This document shows, in pieces, positions 1 through 9,595 of a stretch of 38,557 nucleotides of DNA. The notes beneath the pieces are model-generated. The model had not been told where the DNA came from, made no database searches, and saw nothing but the letters and a program-made list of their open reading frames with translations. This DNA comes from Prorocentrum cordatum (Eukaryota > Sar > Dinophyceae > Prorocentrales > Prorocentraceae), in the NCBI GenBank assembly GCA_963575745.1, contig CAUYUJ010000173.1:1-38557 (forward strand), written 5' to 3'. A program made the translations under genes and the position numbers. The stretch's first letter is position 1. Each line of letters opens with the position of its first letter.

Positions 1-116
<116 letters not shown>

Positions 117-676
117 CAGCGACAGCAGCAGTAGCAGTAGTAATAGGAGTTGTAGTAATACAATACTAGGCGCAATGGAACATATGATTGATAATACGCT
201 ACTCAACATAAGAAAATAGCGTCTTCGATTCGTACTTTCCCTGGTGATGATGAAGTTCGGCCTCGCCGCCCGTCCCCCGACCAACTCTGAGGCCTCAGTG
301 GGGGGAGCAGGATGCGTTGTTATCGGGGGCATGCGGCTAGGCCCCCAGCCCCCAGGAGGCCCCCAAGAGTGCCCCGAGAGGCCACCAAGAAGCGCATTCC
401 CCCGCTCATCGTGCTCGTCCGTCCTTTTCCTGGCCTCCCCTCCATCCTCCTCCCCACGACGGCCCAGCGGAGCTCTGCGGGGCCCGCCTAGGGCCTCGGC
501 GACCCCCTGCATCAGCTTGTAAAGCGGCGGGATGCTCCTGCGGCGGCCGCGGCGGGGCGGCGCTGCCGCCGCTGCCTCCCGACGGCAAGAGCCGAGGCGC
601 TCGGCGTGGCCGACAGGCGGGCCGTGGCAGGCCCAGGGGGGGGCCGCATACATTCCCCACAGGGCCGCACAAGGGA

Positions 677-948
677 TCATCATCATCAGCAGCAGCAGCA
701 GCAATCGTCATCGTCGTCGTCATCGTCACAGATGCTGTCGTCATCGGTATCGTCATCGCCACCACCATCATCAGCATCATCATCATCATCATCAGCGACA
801 TCATCATAATCATGTTCATCAACTTGGGCATCGACGACAACGCCATGCTCGTCATCGCCCTCTGCAGCATCAACAGCATCGTCATGCTCGACGTCAACAT
901 CATCTTCATCATGAGGAGCATCATCATCATCATCATCATCATCATCAG

Positions 949-1030
<82 letters not shown>

Positions 1031-1356
1031 TTCATCACCATCACCATCACCAGAATCGTCATCATCGTCATCCTCATCGTCATCGACGTCGTCGTTACCA
1101 TCATCACCACCTCCACCACCATCATCATCATCACCATCACCAGAATCAATTATCATCAGCAGCAGGGGTCAATATCGCAAACACCATCATCGCCATCATC
1201 ATTGTCATCATCGTCGTCATGATTATCGTTATCAGCATCGCCGCTACTTCTTATCATCAGAATCACTCACCTCCTCACGCGCAGCCGCCCACTCCTCCTC
1301 CTCCTCCTCCTCCTCATCATCATCATCATCACCATCACCATCACCATCACCATCGC

Positions 1357-1410
<54 letters not shown>

Positions 1411-1500
1411 TCTCCTCATCCTGCTCCGCCTCCCCCTTCTCCTGCTCCACCTCCTTCTCCTCCTCCTCCTGCTCCTCCTCCTCCCTCCTCCCTCCTCGCT
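677..1500. repeat. CAT/ATC trinucleotide tract grading into CTC tract
   Basis: A long degenerate CAT/ATC array with near-perfect cores at about 919-1031 and 1312-1413, interspersed with CTC runs from about 1292 to 1499. Reading frames through it give poly-His, poly-Asp, poly-Met, poly-Ile or poly-Ser on one strand or the other. They are products of the repeat, not genes. Confidence 0.95.
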
Positions 1501-1698
1501 CCCTCTCAAACTTATCATCCTCCTCACCACCATCTGCATCAACGGCAACACACAGCCAACGGCTGCTGCCACCGGCATACAGGGCCCGCAACCCTGGGCG
1601 GAGGAGCAGTCCGCTCCGACCGCTCCGCCGAAGAGGGCCCAGGCTCCTGAAGGCGGAGCAGCCGGCTCCGTCATTGGCCGCCGCCGGGTGTGCGTTTC

Positions 1699-1863
1699 TG
1701 GCTACCTACCAGACCACCCCAACCCAACCCGAAGACCCCAATTTCGGGTTGGGGGGGGGTACGGGTTCCATATGTGTTTTCTCGATGTTCCCCGACTGCC
1801 CCCCACTGGAAATGGAGGTAAATTTGAGGCCTTCGGGTTGGGTTGGGGTGGTTTGGTGGGTGG
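1699..1863. mobile_element. Inverted-repeat element family B, copy 1, with 8-bp target duplication
   Basis: A 165-bp foldback element. The left end carries ACCACCCCAACCCAACCCGA and the right end carries its reverse complement (about 1828-1860). The 8-mer TGCGTTTC occurs immediately outside both ends (1691-1698 and 1864-1871), as expected for a target-site duplication. The element has no coding capacity. A second copy is at 28,693-28,853. The 8-bp duplication would fit several DNA-transposon superfamilies, but the termini do not name one. Confidence 0.8.
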
Positions 1864-1871
1864 TGCGTTTC

Positions 1872-2420
1872 GGGGCCATCATCGCCGATCACGCCCCCGG
1901 CATGAGAACGGTGCGCTTTGAAGCGGGCGGCGCAGCAGAGGGTCCTCAGGCGCGGGCAGCAGGTGGAAGGGCTGACTGCGATCGATGATTGCCCAAGGCA
2001 CAGTGTACAAGACGTCGCGCACTGCAAAGTGCAGACGCTGGGTGGTGTGCTAGAGGGACTGTGGTCCCGAACGCAGACACGAAGCGGCCAGAAAGCTGAG
2101 GAGGCGACTCGACTCGAGGCGAAACGAAGCGCAACGAGACCGGGGCACACGCACGGCATCGTGCCCGGGCGCTCTTCAGGCTCTCCACGCCAGCGCGGTA
2201 CGCTGCACGGCTCTCCGTCCCCAGTGGGCCGAGAGACGGTGCACCGCACAGTGCCCGGGTCGAGGATCGACGACGCCTGCACACACGTCGCACGCGGACC
2301 GGGACAAGCGTTGGGACTTGGAAAAAGGAAAAATAGACTTTGGGAGGTCTGCGCGGATCTCTTGGATCGGCGCTGGACCCCCTTCCGTGCCAGGGGCGGA
2401 ACCGTCGCTGTGGGAGGAGG
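1872..2420. other. No recognised gene; partial family D element at about 2,335-2,400
   Basis: GC-rich single-copy-looking sequence with no gene I can support. The last part (about 2,335-2,400) resembles the left half of the foldback family seen complete at 3,921-4,070: GGTCTGCGCGGATCTCTTGG followed by CGCTGGACCCCC. Confidence 0.5.
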
Positions 2421-2572
2421 AAGAGGTACCCATACCTCTACCCCCTGGCCCGTTTTTCCCCCTCTTTGGGCCTCCGGGGAAGCCCTGGTAGCCACCGCTG
2501 GATTCGCCTCCAAATCCTGGTCAGAACGCACCCCGGGAGAGGCCCCGGGGGGTAGCGGTATGGGCACCTCTT
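2421..2572. mobile_element. Inverted-repeat element family I
   Basis: The left terminus AAGAGGTACCCATACCTCTA (2,421 onward) is mirrored by the right terminus ending at 2,572, whose reverse complement reads AAGAGGTGCCCATACCGCTA. The stem is about 28 bp with few mismatches. The interior, including a GGTCAGAACGCACCCC stretch, resembles sequence near 23,380-23,445 and 24,028-24,060, so parts of this element are dispersed in the window. Confidence 0.65.
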
Positions 2573-2579
2573 GGTTTCC

Positions 2580-3245
2580 CCACACCGGCCTCGAGCCCAG
2601 CAGCATGGGAAGCTCGGGGCGACCCCGAAGAGAGCCCCCGACACGACGCCACGGCCACGGGAAGCGTGCCTGGCAGGCTGCTTCGTCGGTCACAGTCACA
2701 GCGCGCAAGTCCACTCTGTCTCTCTTCTTGAAGGGGCCCCAGGACACACAAATAAATACACACAAATAAAACTATTCCCTATATTTTCTTATATTTTTGA
2801 GGTTTTTGTCTTCCCCCCCACTGCCCATATTTTCGCATATTTTCCTGAGAATCAGCGATTAATTGTGTCTGTGTTTTTTCCCCTCCTGACTTCTGCCTGA
2901 ATCTCTGCAGCAGCTGCGGCCAGGTTGCAGTACGGCAGCGCACGGTGCGCGGACGCCGGGCAGCCGCGGGGAGCTTTCCGTGGGCGGAATCGTCGGCAGC
3001 GTCGGATGGGAACCGGAACCGGCAACCCCAGACCGAAACAAAATGCAGTTCCCAGATCGGCAGGTGGAAAGGGACCCCGATCGGAGCCCGAGTCGGGAAG
3101 GGGGGCATCGCCGATCGGATCGGATCGGATCGCAGCTGGGCCTGCACCCCCTCTCCTCCTGCTCCTTATGAGAAAATTTGCCATTGATAAAATACCGATC
3201 CCATTTTTGTTTGTAACAGTGATTGCGTGAATAATTAATATTAGT
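2580..3245. other. No recognised gene
   Basis: Contains an AT-richer patch (about 2,745-2,880) and a GC-rich stretch with a short GGATC repeat near 3,110-3,132. Open frames exist on both strands, but none resembles a family I know and none has convincing splice signals. I see nothing further that I can name. Confidence 0.4.
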
Positions 3246-3261
3246 ATCTGTGGACTACACT

Positions 3262-3560
3262 CCTCCTCCCTCCTCCCTCCTCCCCGACCGGCCGGGCGGC
3301 CACTCGCTCTCGGGGCTCTCGAGCCGTTGCCTCATCTCGCCTCCTCGCCACTCCTGCCGCTCCCCCTCCCCTCCCACCCCCTCCTCCCCTCCTCCTGCCT
3401 CCCCCCCTCCTCCTCCCTCCCTCCCCCCCCTCACCTCCTCACCCTCCCCCCCCCCTCCCCCCCTCCCCCCCCCTCCCCTCCCTCCCCCTCCCCCCCCCCC
3501 TCCCTCCCCCTCCCCCTCCCCCCCCACCCTTCCTCCCCACCTCCTGCCTCCCCCATCCGC
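3262..3560. repeat. CTC/CCT pyrimidine tract
   Basis: About 300 bp of almost pure pyrimidine on the plus strand, including long C runs. It ends in ATCCGCAG at about 3,554-3,561, which happens to look like a polypyrimidine tract plus 3' splice site on the plus strand. Confidence 0.9.
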
Positions 3561-3561
3561 A

Positions 3562-3660
3562 GGCAGACGATCGAGTGCCTCGCCCTCGCGTGCGAGGAGC
3601 TCGGCAGAAGGCGGCTGCGTGTCGCCGCCGGGTCTGTGACGACTTGCGTCAGACACACGG
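3562..3660 (+). other. Possible plus-strand exon after pyrimidine tract
   Basis: Immediately after the pyrimidine tract and a CCGCAG acceptor-like site, one plus-strand frame reads QTIECLALACEELGRRRLRV, which looks more protein-like than its surroundings. The frame stays open to about 3,865. No domain is recognised and the other strand is also open, so this is only a candidate. Transcript data would decide. Confidence 0.2.
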
Positions 3661-3920
3661 GGGCGGATGCGGAATGGATTGTCAGAGCAGCTCGCAAGCA
3701 CAGCTTGTCTCTGCAGGCGGTCTCGCAGACCGCATGTTTGAGGGTGGCCTTCGGATATGCACGGCGCACGCACGGGCATCTCGGTCAAAGCATGAGGACA
3801 GACATCTCCAGGGGAACAAGAAGATCGGACGGTTCACACCTGTTTGTCGCCAGCCTGCCGTCATGACCAGGCTGCAGACGCCTCTATGGGCATCAATAGA
3901 AGAAAAACGGCATACGTAAA

Positions 3921-4070
3921 CAGAAACTTTCGACGGTCCGCGCGGGTTTCTTGGATCTGAGCTGGGCCCACGTCCCTGGCGCGCGGAGCGCGCCAGGGGC
4001 GGCGACGGAGGTGCCGCCAGGGGGTCCTAGCGCCGATCCACGAAATCCGCACGGACCGCCAAAAGTTTAT
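3921..4070. mobile_element. Foldback element family D, copy 1
   Basis: A 150-bp near-palindrome. The left arm has AAACTTTCGACGGTCCGCGC; the right arm, read on the other strand, has AAACTTTTGGCGGTCCGTGC. The arms extend inward through TTCTTGGATC and CGCTGG-like sequence to a GC-rich core with its own palindrome (GGCGCGCGGAGCGCGCC). It is non-coding. Complete relatives are at 7,258-7,402 and 27,709-27,835. Confidence 0.75.
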
Positions 4071-4122
4071 CTTGATGTGGTTTTCGCATCAAGTGCATGG
4101 AATTCTCGGGCATCAGCCGACG

Positions 4123-4172
4123 GCGTGCAGACGGAGATGGGCACAAGCGTGCAGACGGAGATGGGCACAAGC
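4123..4172. repeat. 24-bp tandem duplication
   Basis: GCAGACGGAGATGGGCACAA with its flanking bases is repeated twice without change (period 24), directly after the foldback element. Confidence 0.9.
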
Positions 4173-4256
4173 GTGCTTCTCGGCTCGCATGGGCAGGTGC
4201 CTGATGACTGCCCTCGACGTGAAGAAGGCGCCCAGCGCTGATCCCGCCATTGCCAT

Positions 4257-5640
4257 ATGCCCATCAAGGGCGTCGAGATGTGGCTCGAGGTCTGGCGGGA
4301 TCGGGCCGAAATCAGGACGGCAGACAAGAAGGTATGGTCGATTGTTATTCAAAAGATGTCAGATAACCTGCGGAAGGATCAGGCACGCAATGTGAGGGGA
4401 CCCAAGTAAGCAGTTGTGCTCAGCGTGCTGCGTCTGGATCAGCACCTGCAGAAACGACTTTGTCATCTTATCTCACGGGTGAGAATACATGCGAGGAGTG
4501 GCAGTTCCCCGACAGCGCGTACACAGGATGCAAAGTCCAAGGGCAAGCATCGGGAAGTCCCGAGGGTTATCCAGGCGTAAGCGCCGGAGCGTGTTTGGGA
4601 GCAGGCTAGCAAGCACGTTTGTGGATCAGACCTTGAGCGTGGGGCCGACAACGAATCGCAAAGGATGCTCAGTCGTCAGCTCGAGCAACTGGATCACGGC
4701 AAGAGGCTGGCGGAGACGATAGTCATGATCGCGTCCGCTGGCTGCTGACCGAAAACGAGGAAGCTTGAGTTCATCAAGTCATATTCAGGATCAGACGAGT
4801 GCGATGGTGCAAGGAAACACCAGAGACCTTGATGCATCGATACTGGAAGTGCTCGGTCAACAGCATTGCATCAGCTTATGAGCAGTGAAATGATACAGTC
4901 AGTCAGGCGATCACTCAAGTTAATTTGAGCGAGAGGTTTCTTAGTTGCGTGGCATTATTTCTAAAGAGAAGCCTCGCATCCCAGAGCCTGAGATGGTCGA
5001 CAGTTGGCATGTCTCTAGCATCAACGAATCGTTCGGCGGATGCCTGGGACGGGGAGGACCGTCGGGGCCAATCATTGCGGGAGATGCGTCATGAGTGCCC
5101 GATTCTAGCTCGCCACGCCACCGAGATTCTAAGTGTCGACGCGTTGGTCTGAGCATCGTGAGTTCCAAACAGATAAAGCCGAGCATTCAAGCAGATATTC
5201 GATTTGGGATCCATTGACAGGGCGCAGGCACGTTGTTGCCAGGGGTGAACTGAAAATCTTCCCAATGTTTGCTGAGCACCACCGGGTCTGTTGTGTACGT
5301 CACGGATTTTGAACTGGTGGTCAATTCCCGGTACAATCGTCAGTACGATGATCCTAAGGGTGATGACGGCGACATATGGGTGGAAGTGATGGAGTGCCTG
5401 CGCAATCGGGACCCCGCCCAGATCACGGTGCTGTTCACCCACAGTCATCAAAGCGAACATGGTGTCATTGCGGGCGGGGCCACTGGAAGTTGGGTTCTGG
5501 CGAGTACGCTGTTGCGGCCAGAGCAGCGAGAGTCAACAAGCATAATCGACACAGGGCTCATGTGCATAAGGGAAGGGCTCGCATCGTCCATTTGCGAATG
5601 CTGCGGGCCAGTGGGCAAAATGAATCTTGGAGGCGGAACT
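4257..5640 (+). pseudogene. Decayed retroelement fragment with RNase H-like segment
   Basis: Plus-strand frames preserve a degraded protein. From 4,257 the frame includes WLEVWRDRAEIRTADKKVW and NVRGPK, then an in-frame TAA (4,407-4,409), after which the same frame continues with AVVLSVLRLDQHLQK. Further stops and a frame change follow, then DPLTGRRHVVARGELKIFPM near 5,200-5,265 and, in another frame from about 5,275, VYVTDFELVVNSRY, GDIWVEVMECLRNRD and ITVLFTHSHQSEHGVIAGG. The TD..VV, then (D/E)xWxxV, then V..H.H layout resembles the second half of retrotransposon RNase H domains (the third catalytic Asp and the strand before the conserved His). No reverse transcriptase motif (such as YADD) was found. 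Multiple stops and frameshifts mark it as a relic. It lies opposite in strand to the channel exons and is cut off by a CTC tract at about 5,660. Assignment is by motif layout only. Confidence 0.5.
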
Positions 5641-5659
5641 TGGCGCCGTGGGGGAGAAC

Positions 5660-5850
5660 CTCCCCCCCCTCCTCCTGCTCCTCCACCTCCTCCTCCTCCT
5701 TCACCTCCTCCTCCTCCTCCTGCTCCTCCTGCTCCTCCTGCTCCTCCCCTCCTCTCCCTCCTCCTCCTCGCCTCCTCCTCCTCCCCATCACTCCTCCTCC
5801 TCCTCCTGCGCTACCTCCTCCCCTCCTCCCCTCCTCCTTCTCCTCTCCGG
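5660..5850. repeat. CTC tract
   Basis: Interrupted CTC/CCT trinucleotide repeat on the plus strand, directly abutting the retroelement relic. Its frames encode Pro, Ser or Leu runs and Glu/Gly-rich runs on the other strand. Confidence 0.9.
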
Positions 5851-5883
5851 CCCCGCCTACACGCCCTCCCGCCTCCGCCTCCG

Positions 5884-6012
5884 TATTTGTTTTGTTTATT
5901 GAAGTATTTATTTTTATTATTTTTTTTTTTGTTTTTTTTCTTTTTTTTCTTTTTTCCCCCCTCGTCGAAAATATGTTTAAAAAAAATAATATATATAAAA
6001 AAAAAACCCCCT
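5884..6012. repeat. AT-rich homopolymer segment
   Basis: T-rich tract (about 5,888-5,956), then A-rich tract with a short TATATA (about 5,979-6,006), then C and G runs. It contrasts strongly with the GC-rich surroundings. T-run followed by A-run could form a hairpin. No function can be assigned. Confidence 0.8.
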
Positions 6013-6221
6013 GGTAGGGGGGGGGCACTGAATAAGGAGACTAAAGGGAACATCAATATGTCGCCCCGACTTACCTCAGTTGCCCATCTCGAGTGTCCAA
6101 GGTCGCCCCGCCTGGGCGGCCTCCTGGCCTGCCCCGGGGAGGGCCAGCATCCGGGGCAGCGTTCGGGGGGGGCAGGCTCAGGGAGGGACCCCACAAGCTC
6201 TGGGCGCTGCACCTCAGGGGT

Positions 6222-6345
6222 GGACCTAAACGGTGTTTTGGCGATTTCGTGGGCCGTTTTTGTTTCGACTTCGTTTTGCGGCAAAGGCGGATTGAAGACG
6301 AAACGAGAGAAAACGGAAATGAAAAACACCGTTTGGGTTTAGCCT
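6222..6345. mobile_element. Foldback element family E, copy 1
   Basis: The left arm CTAAACGGTGTTTTGGCGAT and the right arm GAAAAACACCGTTTGGGTTT are reverse complements in their outer part. The body contains TTTCGTGGGCCGTTTT and GTTTCGACTTCG and is conserved in a second copy at 33,866-34,008. It is non-coding. Confidence 0.75.
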
Positions 6346-6698
6346 TGCTGCACCTTTTTCACATCGGGCCATCAGGTCGGTCTGGCTCGGAAAACGCCGC
6401 AGCAAGCTTTAGTCTAGGGCTCCGGCCATGATTTGGCGCGCTGGGCTTGAAGTTCTCAGCGGTTGTCGGCTGTCTTCGTCGACTCTCCGCGGTTTCCCAG
6501 CCTCGGGGTGCCTCGAGCGGCTGCGCCTCGCCGAGGGCGTTCTGGGGGCGCCCGGATCGACCCGAACGGCCGCTGGAGACTGGCGCGAGGGCCCGGAAGC
6601 CACCCGTGGGACAGGCGGGGGGCGCCTGGGCCCCCCGAGCGCCCCCTTACGTCATCGCGGATGGGGGCCAGGTAGCCCACGTCGGGGGCCCGTCGCCG
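6346..6698. other. No recognised gene
   Basis: GC-rich sequence with open frames on both strands and no recognisable motif. It separates the family E element from the family A element. Confidence 0.4.
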
Positions 6699-6706
6699 AT
6701 CTTAGG

Positions 6707-6888
6707 CTGAAGTCGAGCCTGTCCCTCTACAGGGTGAATGCTCAAAAATAGTCAGGGAAATAGTTTGGGGACGATTTCCCTACCATTTTTGATGATTGTT
6801 GGCTTCAGCTTTGAGCAGGTTGGGTGTATGCTTCATTTTTCGTCCAAAATCCGCCTGTAGGGGGACACGCCCGACCTAATCTTAGGGG
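6707..6888. mobile_element. Inverted-repeat element family A, copy 1, with 8-bp target duplication
   Basis: A 182-bp element with left terminus TCGAGCCTGTCCCTCTACAG and right terminus CCTGTAGGGGGACACGCCCG, near-perfect inverted repeats. The 8-mer ATCTTAGG flanks both ends (6,699-6,706 and 6,889-6,896). The interior is AT-richer than the surroundings (CAAAAATAGTC, CTACCATTTTTG). Further copies are at 8,148, 10,217, 23,205, 23,851 and 30,755. It is non-coding and would need a transposase in trans. Confidence 0.85.
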
Positions 6889-6916
6889 AACGAAGGGTGA
6901 CGCACTTCCCAAAAAA

Positions 6917-7034
6917 GGCAGGGGGCGGCGGTGTCTCGCCGTAGGCGTCTTCGATCCGCCGCCCCCCTGCTGGCTTGCAAAAGGGGCGCACGGCGTGCCA
7001 GACTTGTGGGAAGTTATTGGTCCTCTCAAAAGTT
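6917..7034. mobile_element. Palindromic element family K, copy 1
   Basis: GGGGGCGGCGGTG, then GCCGTAGGCGTCT, then CGATCCGCCGCCCCC form a palindrome (about 6,919-6,969), followed by a conserved flank with GGGGCGCACGGCGTGCCAGA. The same block recurs at 21,247-21,390 and its right half at 20,224-20,340. Confidence 0.6.
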
Positions 7035-7035
7035 C

Positions 7036-7105
7036 CCTCCCCCTCCTCCTCCTCCTCCTCCTCCTCCTCCTCCTCCTCCTCCACCTCCTCCTTCTCCTCT
7101 TCCCC
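7036..7105. repeat. CTC tract
   Basis: Near-perfect (CTC)n of about 70 bp directly after the family K element. Confidence 0.95.
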
Positions 7106-7257
7106 AATGGGCCTTTGGCCCAACCCGCCAGCGCTGGAAAGAAGTCGAAAGCACCCGAAAACGATCGGGCTGAGATGGCCTTCGAGACGGCCAAGCTGTC
7201 CCCAAGAGGGCCCAAGATGGCCGCAGGGTGTCCTCAAGACGGCCCCAAGGTGAACAT

Positions 7258-7402
7258 AAAGATTCGGAGGCGCGCTGATTTAGCGGATCCGCGCTGGGGC
7301 CCCTTGGCGGCGCCTCCGGCGCCGCCCCTGGCGCGCCCCGCGCGCCATGGAGGGGGTCCAGCGCGGATCCCAGAACTCCGCGCGGACCTCCGAGGCTGAT
7401 GT
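7258..7402. mobile_element. Foldback element family D, copy 2
   Basis: Near-palindrome: the left arm has GGATCCGCGCTGGGGCCCC; the right arm has GGGGGTCCAGCGCGGATCC followed by CTCCGCGCGGACCTCCGAGG. The GC-rich centre reads GGCGGCGCCTCCGGCGCCGC. Homologous to 3,921-4,070 and 27,709-27,835. Confidence 0.7.
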
Positions 7403-7803
7403 GCTCACGCCATTTTTCGCCCCCCCAGATCTGTCGGCGACGTGTCGCCGATTGCAGGCCGATGTTCCCCCCCCCACGCGAGGCCCCCCCCCCGCCCGAA
7501 CGCCGCCCCTCACAGCAGCTGGACCCGGCGGCGGCGCCCTGGCACCAGCACCACCGAGCGTTCGCCGACCCCGTCCCCGTGCATGCGGGTCGCCTGAAGC
7601 AGACGAAAGGGGCGGCCTGTGCGGGCTCTCTCGGAGGGCCGCGCGGATGCCTCGGATCCCGCCCCCGGCGCGGGGACTCTGGAATTGCACGCGTGTCGAA
7701 GCGTCTGTGGCTGTCACGCAGAGGCGGCGCTGCAACCCGCAGAGTGTTCATCAAAGTCCTCTGCACGGGCACCAAGGGAACAAGTGACCTCCACCTCCAT
7801 CTT
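7403..7803. other. No recognised gene
   Basis: GC-rich, with C-run rich stretches near 7,465-7,495. Frames are open on both strands and resemble nothing I know. Confidence 0.35.
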
Positions 7804-7928
7804 GGCATCGCTCGGACGTGTGCGTTTTTCCTTCGGCGAGGACCATCGAGGAGCATCCTTGATCATTTGGCGAAGAAACCACGCACGAGACCGAAAAAAG
7901 CACAGGGAATGGACGTCCGAGCGATGGC
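7804..7928. mobile_element. Inverted-repeat element family C, copy 1
   Basis: A 125-bp element with termini GGCATCGCTCGGACGT and ACGTCCGAGCGATGGCC, inverted apart from one base. The interior GAAGAAACCACGCACGAGAC and CCGAAAAAAGCACAGGGAAT is almost identical to the copy at 9,053-9,177, so the two are recent relatives. It is followed by a partial family D block (about 7,935-8,010). Confidence 0.8.
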
Positions 7929-8147
7929 CAGTCCATGGAACCCGCCGCGGGGAGCCACGGAGGAGGCCCAGCGCCGATCCGAGGGCTCCGCTCGGGACTC
8001 CGAGAGCCCGTGCTCCTGCCGTGCACCTCCTCTTCCCCGAGATCCGGCGCCGCGGAGAGAGCCGCAGCGTCGTGGCACATCACGGCCAGTGCCCCGGAAG
8101 CCCCACCTGTCCGCGCCATTTTCCCAGCCGGGTCGGTCTGCATTGCA

Positions 8148-8303
8148 AGGCGGGCGTGTCCCTCTACAGGGGGGACATCCCACGAAAGAGTCGAACAATA
8201 GTCTTGGGACGCTGTTCCTACCATTTTTGGCTATTTTGTGTATTGTTTGTCTGCTTTTCAGTTTTCGTCCAAACTCCCCCTGTAGGAGGTCGTGCCCGGC
8301 CTA
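8148..8303. mobile_element. Inverted-repeat element family A, copy 2
   Basis: Left terminus GCGGGCGTGTCCCTCTACAG; right terminus CCCCTGTAGGAGGTCGTGCC. The interior has CTACCATTTTTGGCTATTTT and TTTTCGTCCAAAC shared with copy 1. No clear target duplication remains. Confidence 0.8.
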
Positions 8304-8571
8304 ACGGAAGCCCCACCTTTCGAGTAGGGGATCGACTGCACAATTGATTTATCCTACACTTAATCGTCCCGTCGAATCTACGGAGGCATATTCAGAGTCT
8401 TCAGTAGATGCACGAGCATTCTACGTATTCGTCGTAGTTTCGATGGGAATATCAATTTGGGGGTGATTCGATCCTGCAGTCGGCCCTCTGCTCGAACCTC
8501 TCCGCGCCGTGTTCCCGGCCGGGTCGGCCTGCGTGCGAGGGGCACCCGGGGGCCCGAAGCAGGCCAGCCAC

Positions 8572-8690
8572 AACTGGGGGAGCGGTGGTCCTTACCCCCC
8601 CGGGGGACCCATCGATTTCGACACCCCTCTCGAGAGATCGCCGATGCGATGCGTTCCCCCAGGGGGGTAAGGACCACAGCTCCCCCAGTT
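8572..8690. mobile_element. Near-perfect 36-bp stem hairpin (family L)
   Basis: The left arm 8,572-8,607 and right arm 8,655-8,690 are reverse complements over 36 bases with two mismatches. The stem begins AACTGGGGGAGC and includes GTGGTCCTTACCCCCC; the loop is 47 bases. The near-identity of the arms suggests a recent insertion or constraint on the hairpin. It has no coding capacity. Confidence 0.8.
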
Positions 8691-8705
8691 ATCAAGGGCT
8701 CCCTC

Positions 8706-8850
8706 GAGGGCGCGAAGTTATTCGCGCTTCGCGGTCCTCGTTCCTTCTCCTCCTCCTCCTCGTCCTCCTCTTCTCCCCCTTGGGGGGCGGCGCGAGAGCG
8801 CGAAGTTATTCGCGCTTCGCGCTTCGCGCAGCGCGAAGCGCGAACTTAGG
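8706..8850. repeat. GCGCGAAG palindromic repeats with CTC run
   Basis: The block GCGCGAAGTTATTCGCGCTT occurs twice (about 8,709 and 8,798). The second continues into CGCGCTTCGCGCAGCGCGAA, a strongly self-complementary array. A short CTC run (about 8,745-8,775) lies between. Confidence 0.8.
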
Positions 8851-8867
8851 AGCCCTTGGTTATGGCT

Positions 8868-9050
8868 GGTCGGCGAGGCCGGGCGGAGGCACGCGCCGCG
8901 AGGAGAGACTGCAGCGCCCGGATCTCGGGGGTCTCTCCCAGGCTGGCCCACGGAGCCCTCGGCGCCCTCGTTGCCGTCGCAGCAGCGGGACGGGCCCCCG
9001 CCCCCTCGGCGATCGGCGCGTTCTCCATGCCCGCGGGGAGGTCTCCAACG
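8868..9050 (-). other. Possible minus-strand exon, unknown product
   Basis: One minus-strand frame reads through this interval with a protein-like composition, including GDLPAGMENAPIAEGAGARP and LGETPEIRALQSLLAARASA. No family is recognised and the exon ends cannot be fixed. It lies on the same strand as, and downstream of, the channel exons, so a cytoplasmic tail is conceivable. The plus strand is also open here. Confidence 0.2.
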
Positions 9051-9052
9051 GA

Positions 9053-9177
9053 GCATCGCTCGGACGTGTGCGTTTTTTCCTCCGGCGAGGACCGTCGAGG
9101 AGCATCCTGGATCATTTGGCGAAGAAACCACGCACGAGACCGAAAAAAGCACAGGGAATGGACGTCCGAGCGATGGC
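9053..9177. mobile_element. Inverted-repeat element family C, copy 2
   Basis: Same element as 7,804-7,928, differing at only a few positions. Termini GCATCGCTCGGACGT and ACGTCCGAGCGATGGC. Confidence 0.8.
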
Positions 9178-9351
9178 GAGCCAAGCCTGGACGCCGAGGA
9201 GTGTCCAGATCGTGGGGTGCCCGCGTTGTTTGTGGTCGCGACGGGTCGCGGCCGATTTTAAGGCCAATCGGTCGCGAGCGATGCCGGAGGTGGAGGCAAA
9301 ATCGGTAGCGACCGATCTCGTCGGTCGCGATTGGAAAATTCCAGCATAGAA

Positions 9352-9595
9352 GGATCAGGGGAGGGCATGTGTCAAAAACACTGCTTCCAGGGGCCGATTG
9401 TTGTCTTTGTTCCAATTCTGGCCCCCCGTGGGGTTGTGGAGCGGGAAAACAAGAGGAAGGATGATGACATCAGGGGACGGCATGTGTCAACGACATAGCT
9501 TCAGGGGCAGATTTGATGTCAGTGTCCCCAATCTGGCCCCCCGGGCGTTTGTGGAGTGGGTGAGGAAGAGGAGTGATGATGAGGAGGAGGGGACC
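9352..9595. repeat. About 115-bp tandem duplication
   Basis: Two head-to-tail copies share GATCAGGGGAGGGCATGTGT / CATCAGGGGACGGCATGTGT, the CTTCCAGGGGCCGAT / CTTCAGGGGCAGAT block, and AATCTGGCCCCCCG followed by TTGTGGAG. They are diverged and non-coding. Confidence 0.8.

Noticed and set aside
677-1500. Long open frames encoding poly-His, poly-Asp, poly-Met, poly-Ile or Pro/Ser runs
   Set aside because: They are translations of CAT and CTC microsatellites, open in several frames on both strands, with no unique sequence of their own.
5884-6012. Promoter or poly(A)/terminator element
   Set aside because: It is only an AT-rich homopolymer patch; no gene end or start adjoins it.
8200-8240. Relic of the dinoflagellate spliced leader in CTACCATTTTTGGCTATT
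   Set aside because: The resemblance is short and the segment is a conserved internal part of family A elements, present without leader sequence in other copies.
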